From Actinomycetota bacterium (GTDB lineage: Bacteria > Actinomycetota > Actinomycetes > Nanopelagicales > Nanopelagicaceae), in contig WLKK01000004.1 of assembly GCA_009701305.1 (NCBI GenBank), forward strand, positions 1 to 36,581: a stretch of DNA of 36,581 nucleotides, given 5' to 3'. This document shows positions 36,201-36,581 of the stretch, piece by piece. Below the pieces are notes generated by a model that saw only the letters and a program-made list of their open reading frames with translations, was not told the origin of the DNA and ran no database searches. A program made the position numbers and the translations under genes. The stretch's first letter is position 1, and each line of letters begins with the position of its first letter.

Positions 36201-36549
36201 TTTTCACTAAGTTGCGCCATCCAGAATTTTGCGATGTTGCTATAACTGTTACACGTGAAAAATTGTTCTCGACAAAATTCCCACCTTTTGCTGGAGTGGG
36301 AGCCGCTTTTACTTTGCGCATTGGCGCAACCTCTAAATTGCATCCAATAATTGGAGCGATTCCTGCGCGCTGGCAAGATTGCGCAAATCTAATTGCACCG
36401 GCGAGCGCATTTCTGTCAGTAAGTGCCAAGGCTGGCATTCCAAAAGTTGCAGCGCGTTCGACTAATTGATTTGGTTGAGCACTTCCGTATTTAAATGAGA
36501 ATCCACTTGCTACTTGCAGATGAACATATGGAATTGTTGAATTACTCAT
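33208..36549 (-). CDS. dnaE2: DnaE2, error-prone DNA polymerase III alpha-like subunit
   Basis: C-family polymerase of 1113 aa from the ATG at 36549 (a GTG at 36570 would add 7 residues). The palm has the catalytic LPDIDIDV and the third Asp in LLKLDILGVRM. FASFGFCKAHAAAFALPTYQ, KTHHPAAFIAG and LTHDPGMYPKRLLLDEARQLG are typical of DnaE2/ImuC rather than DnaE1. The N-terminal PHP-like domain has lost its metal ligands: HLQVA (10-14) replaces HLHVH of DnaE1, TDRN replaces TDHG, and the ATNDLHY block is gone, so proofreading is unlikely. It leads a two-gene unit with dinB, which fits damage-induced mutagenesis. Only 32 nt upstream are visible; no LexA box is seen there. Confidence 0.92.
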   Translation of the reverse strand: MSNSTIPYVHLQVASGFSFKYGSAQPNQLVERAATFGMPALALTDRNALAGAIRFAQSCQRAGIAPIIGCNLEVAPMRKVKAAPTPAKGGNFVENNFSRVTVIATSQNSGWRNLVKIVSGVEEQLLTHENFAKHSEGVLLLLGPNSDVGRALALRRIDQAKDALNKWREIAQPGSIAIEVVSHLAPGEGELTTAHAARSLIFANQMRVPAVLSNSVRMLDREDGPVVDVLDAARKLMPLSLQTVERKTSEGYLKSQLEMQYVADEISKAAGEYDSKKLLQVSYEWAQRAYLSPSNDIGLGGIHLPEAQTVNANSVEEMQKQLRDRCDGRINIRYGDNDLQKAISRLGDELETVKTLGYEPYFLAVADIVEAARSKGIRVAARGSGAGSLICYLLGISTVEPLKHGLLMERFCSPLRSALPDIDIDVESARRLEIYEDVFTKYNKDGVTRATTVGMFETYRARHAIRDVGAAMGLPAVEVDALAKAMPHIRARNITAAIKDLPELRHIQITSNEIAMALGLAQRLDGLPRNISMHPCAVILGDSKLLERAPAQLSGSGYPMLQWDKDDVEAVGLLKLDILGVRMQSAISYSLGEIKRVDDKNIDLDEIELDDAKTFELIRTTRTLGIFQIESPGQRELIGKFGPETFNDLIIDISLFRPGPIKSDMITPFLNAKQGFSKPRLIDPSLHEILIETQGVVVFQEQVIRIISKMTGVSLAQADEYRRALSNFDQQERFKEWFIPIAIERGYSLQVAAEVWEVLQAFASFGFCKAHAAAFALPTYQSAWLKTHHPAAFIAGILTHDPGMYPKRLLLDEARQLGVELLNVDVNKSKEQYRVVKYLSKYGIQLAFSDLYGITSTEVESIVEGQPYLDISDFHLRARASTKTTESLIHLGAFDYLYKINKESELTRRDLLLHYSDIQKWNKGKQIGSSQSSLFFDAPTLTPSGLPKMTLAEEVKSEVEILGLDVSGHLLSFYAKLLNQIGAIRVKDFLNFRTNTGIFLAGVKVAVQSPPVRSGKRTIFLSLDDGSGCSDSTFFESTQIHSARTLYNSDLLLVYGFLRRTGARGVSVRAHCAWDLDEVYEIWRNSGQDVEVVRSYLSILINQASMRKEPVHH

Positions 36550-36581
36550 CTTCTTCAACTTGAACAGCACTCTTGCTTATC

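Noticed and set aside
36550-36581. LexA box ahead of dnaE2
   Set aside because: The 32 visible bases hold a single GTTC but no paired GAAC at the right spacing; the region further upstream is outside the window.
1-36581. Mobile element, defence system or transferred island
   Set aside because: All genes fit conserved core actinobacterial neighbourhoods; no transposase, integrase, direct-repeat borders or CRISPR repeats are seen.

Overview
The window looks like a chromosome segment from a small, A+T-rich actinobacterium, probably from the freshwater acI/Nanopelagicales group. The actinobacterial signs are the PriA-type HisA, the gene order rluD-dnaE-hisD and ftsZ-pgeF-yggS-sepF-yggT, a meso-diaminopimelate-type MurE, a DUF3040 protein, an IleRS of actinobacterial type under a T-box with an ultrashort Stem I, and several start codons placed 6-8 nt behind a TANNNT -10 (leaderless mRNA). 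The lineage call is inference from base composition by eye, very tight gene packing and protein resemblance. I see no phage, insertion sequence, CRISPR array, tRNA or rRNA.

Layout. 1-4552 (minus): histidine operon hisD-hisC-hisB-hisH-hisA(priA)-hisF, each junction overlapping by 1-10 nt; hisF runs off the left edge. 4603-10415 (minus): dksA/traR-like gene, lspA, rluD and dnaE (replicative polymerase). 10416-10753: divergent intergenic region holding the ileS T-box leader. 10754-13900 (plus): ileS. 13895-30843 (minus): the division and cell wall (dcw) cluster, in transcription order mraZ, rsmH, ftsL-like, ftsI, murE, murF, mraY, murD, ftsW, murG, murC, ftsQ, ftsZ, pgeF, yggS, sepF, yggT. Most junctions in this cluster overlap or abut. 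The only gaps above about 20 nt are the mraZ-rsmH leader (147 nt, with a long hairpin resembling the mraW RNA motif) and the ftsQ-ftsZ leader (143 nt). 30844-31078: control region of mraZ, with a sigma-70-like promoter embedded in 10-bp-spaced GTGGRG repeats, the expected MraZ operator. 31079-31567 (plus): flavin reductase-like protein. 31578-31946 (minus): DUF3040 membrane protein. 32001-36549 (minus): dnaE2 and dinB, a two-gene error-prone polymerase unit.

How the genes work together. The dcw block carries the lipid II route (MurC-F, MraY, MurG), the septal synthase pair FtsW/FtsI with FtsL/FtsQ, and FtsZ with its membrane tether SepF; there is no ftsA, as usual in Actinobacteria. DivIVA/Wag31, usually beside yggT, is missing here, and ileS lies tail to tail with yggT instead.

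Most of the window is ordinary, well-conserved core genome. The points most worth a second look are: an lspA gene with no ATG/GTG/TTG start, which appears to begin at AUC inside a TAATC stop-start overlap; the phased MraZ repeat array; the large G+C-rich hairpin between mraZ and rsmH; the ultrashort ileS T-box; a DnaE2 whose PHP domain has lost its metal ligands; and a DksA-type protein with a long histone-like basic tail. I found no clear sign of a wholly new system.
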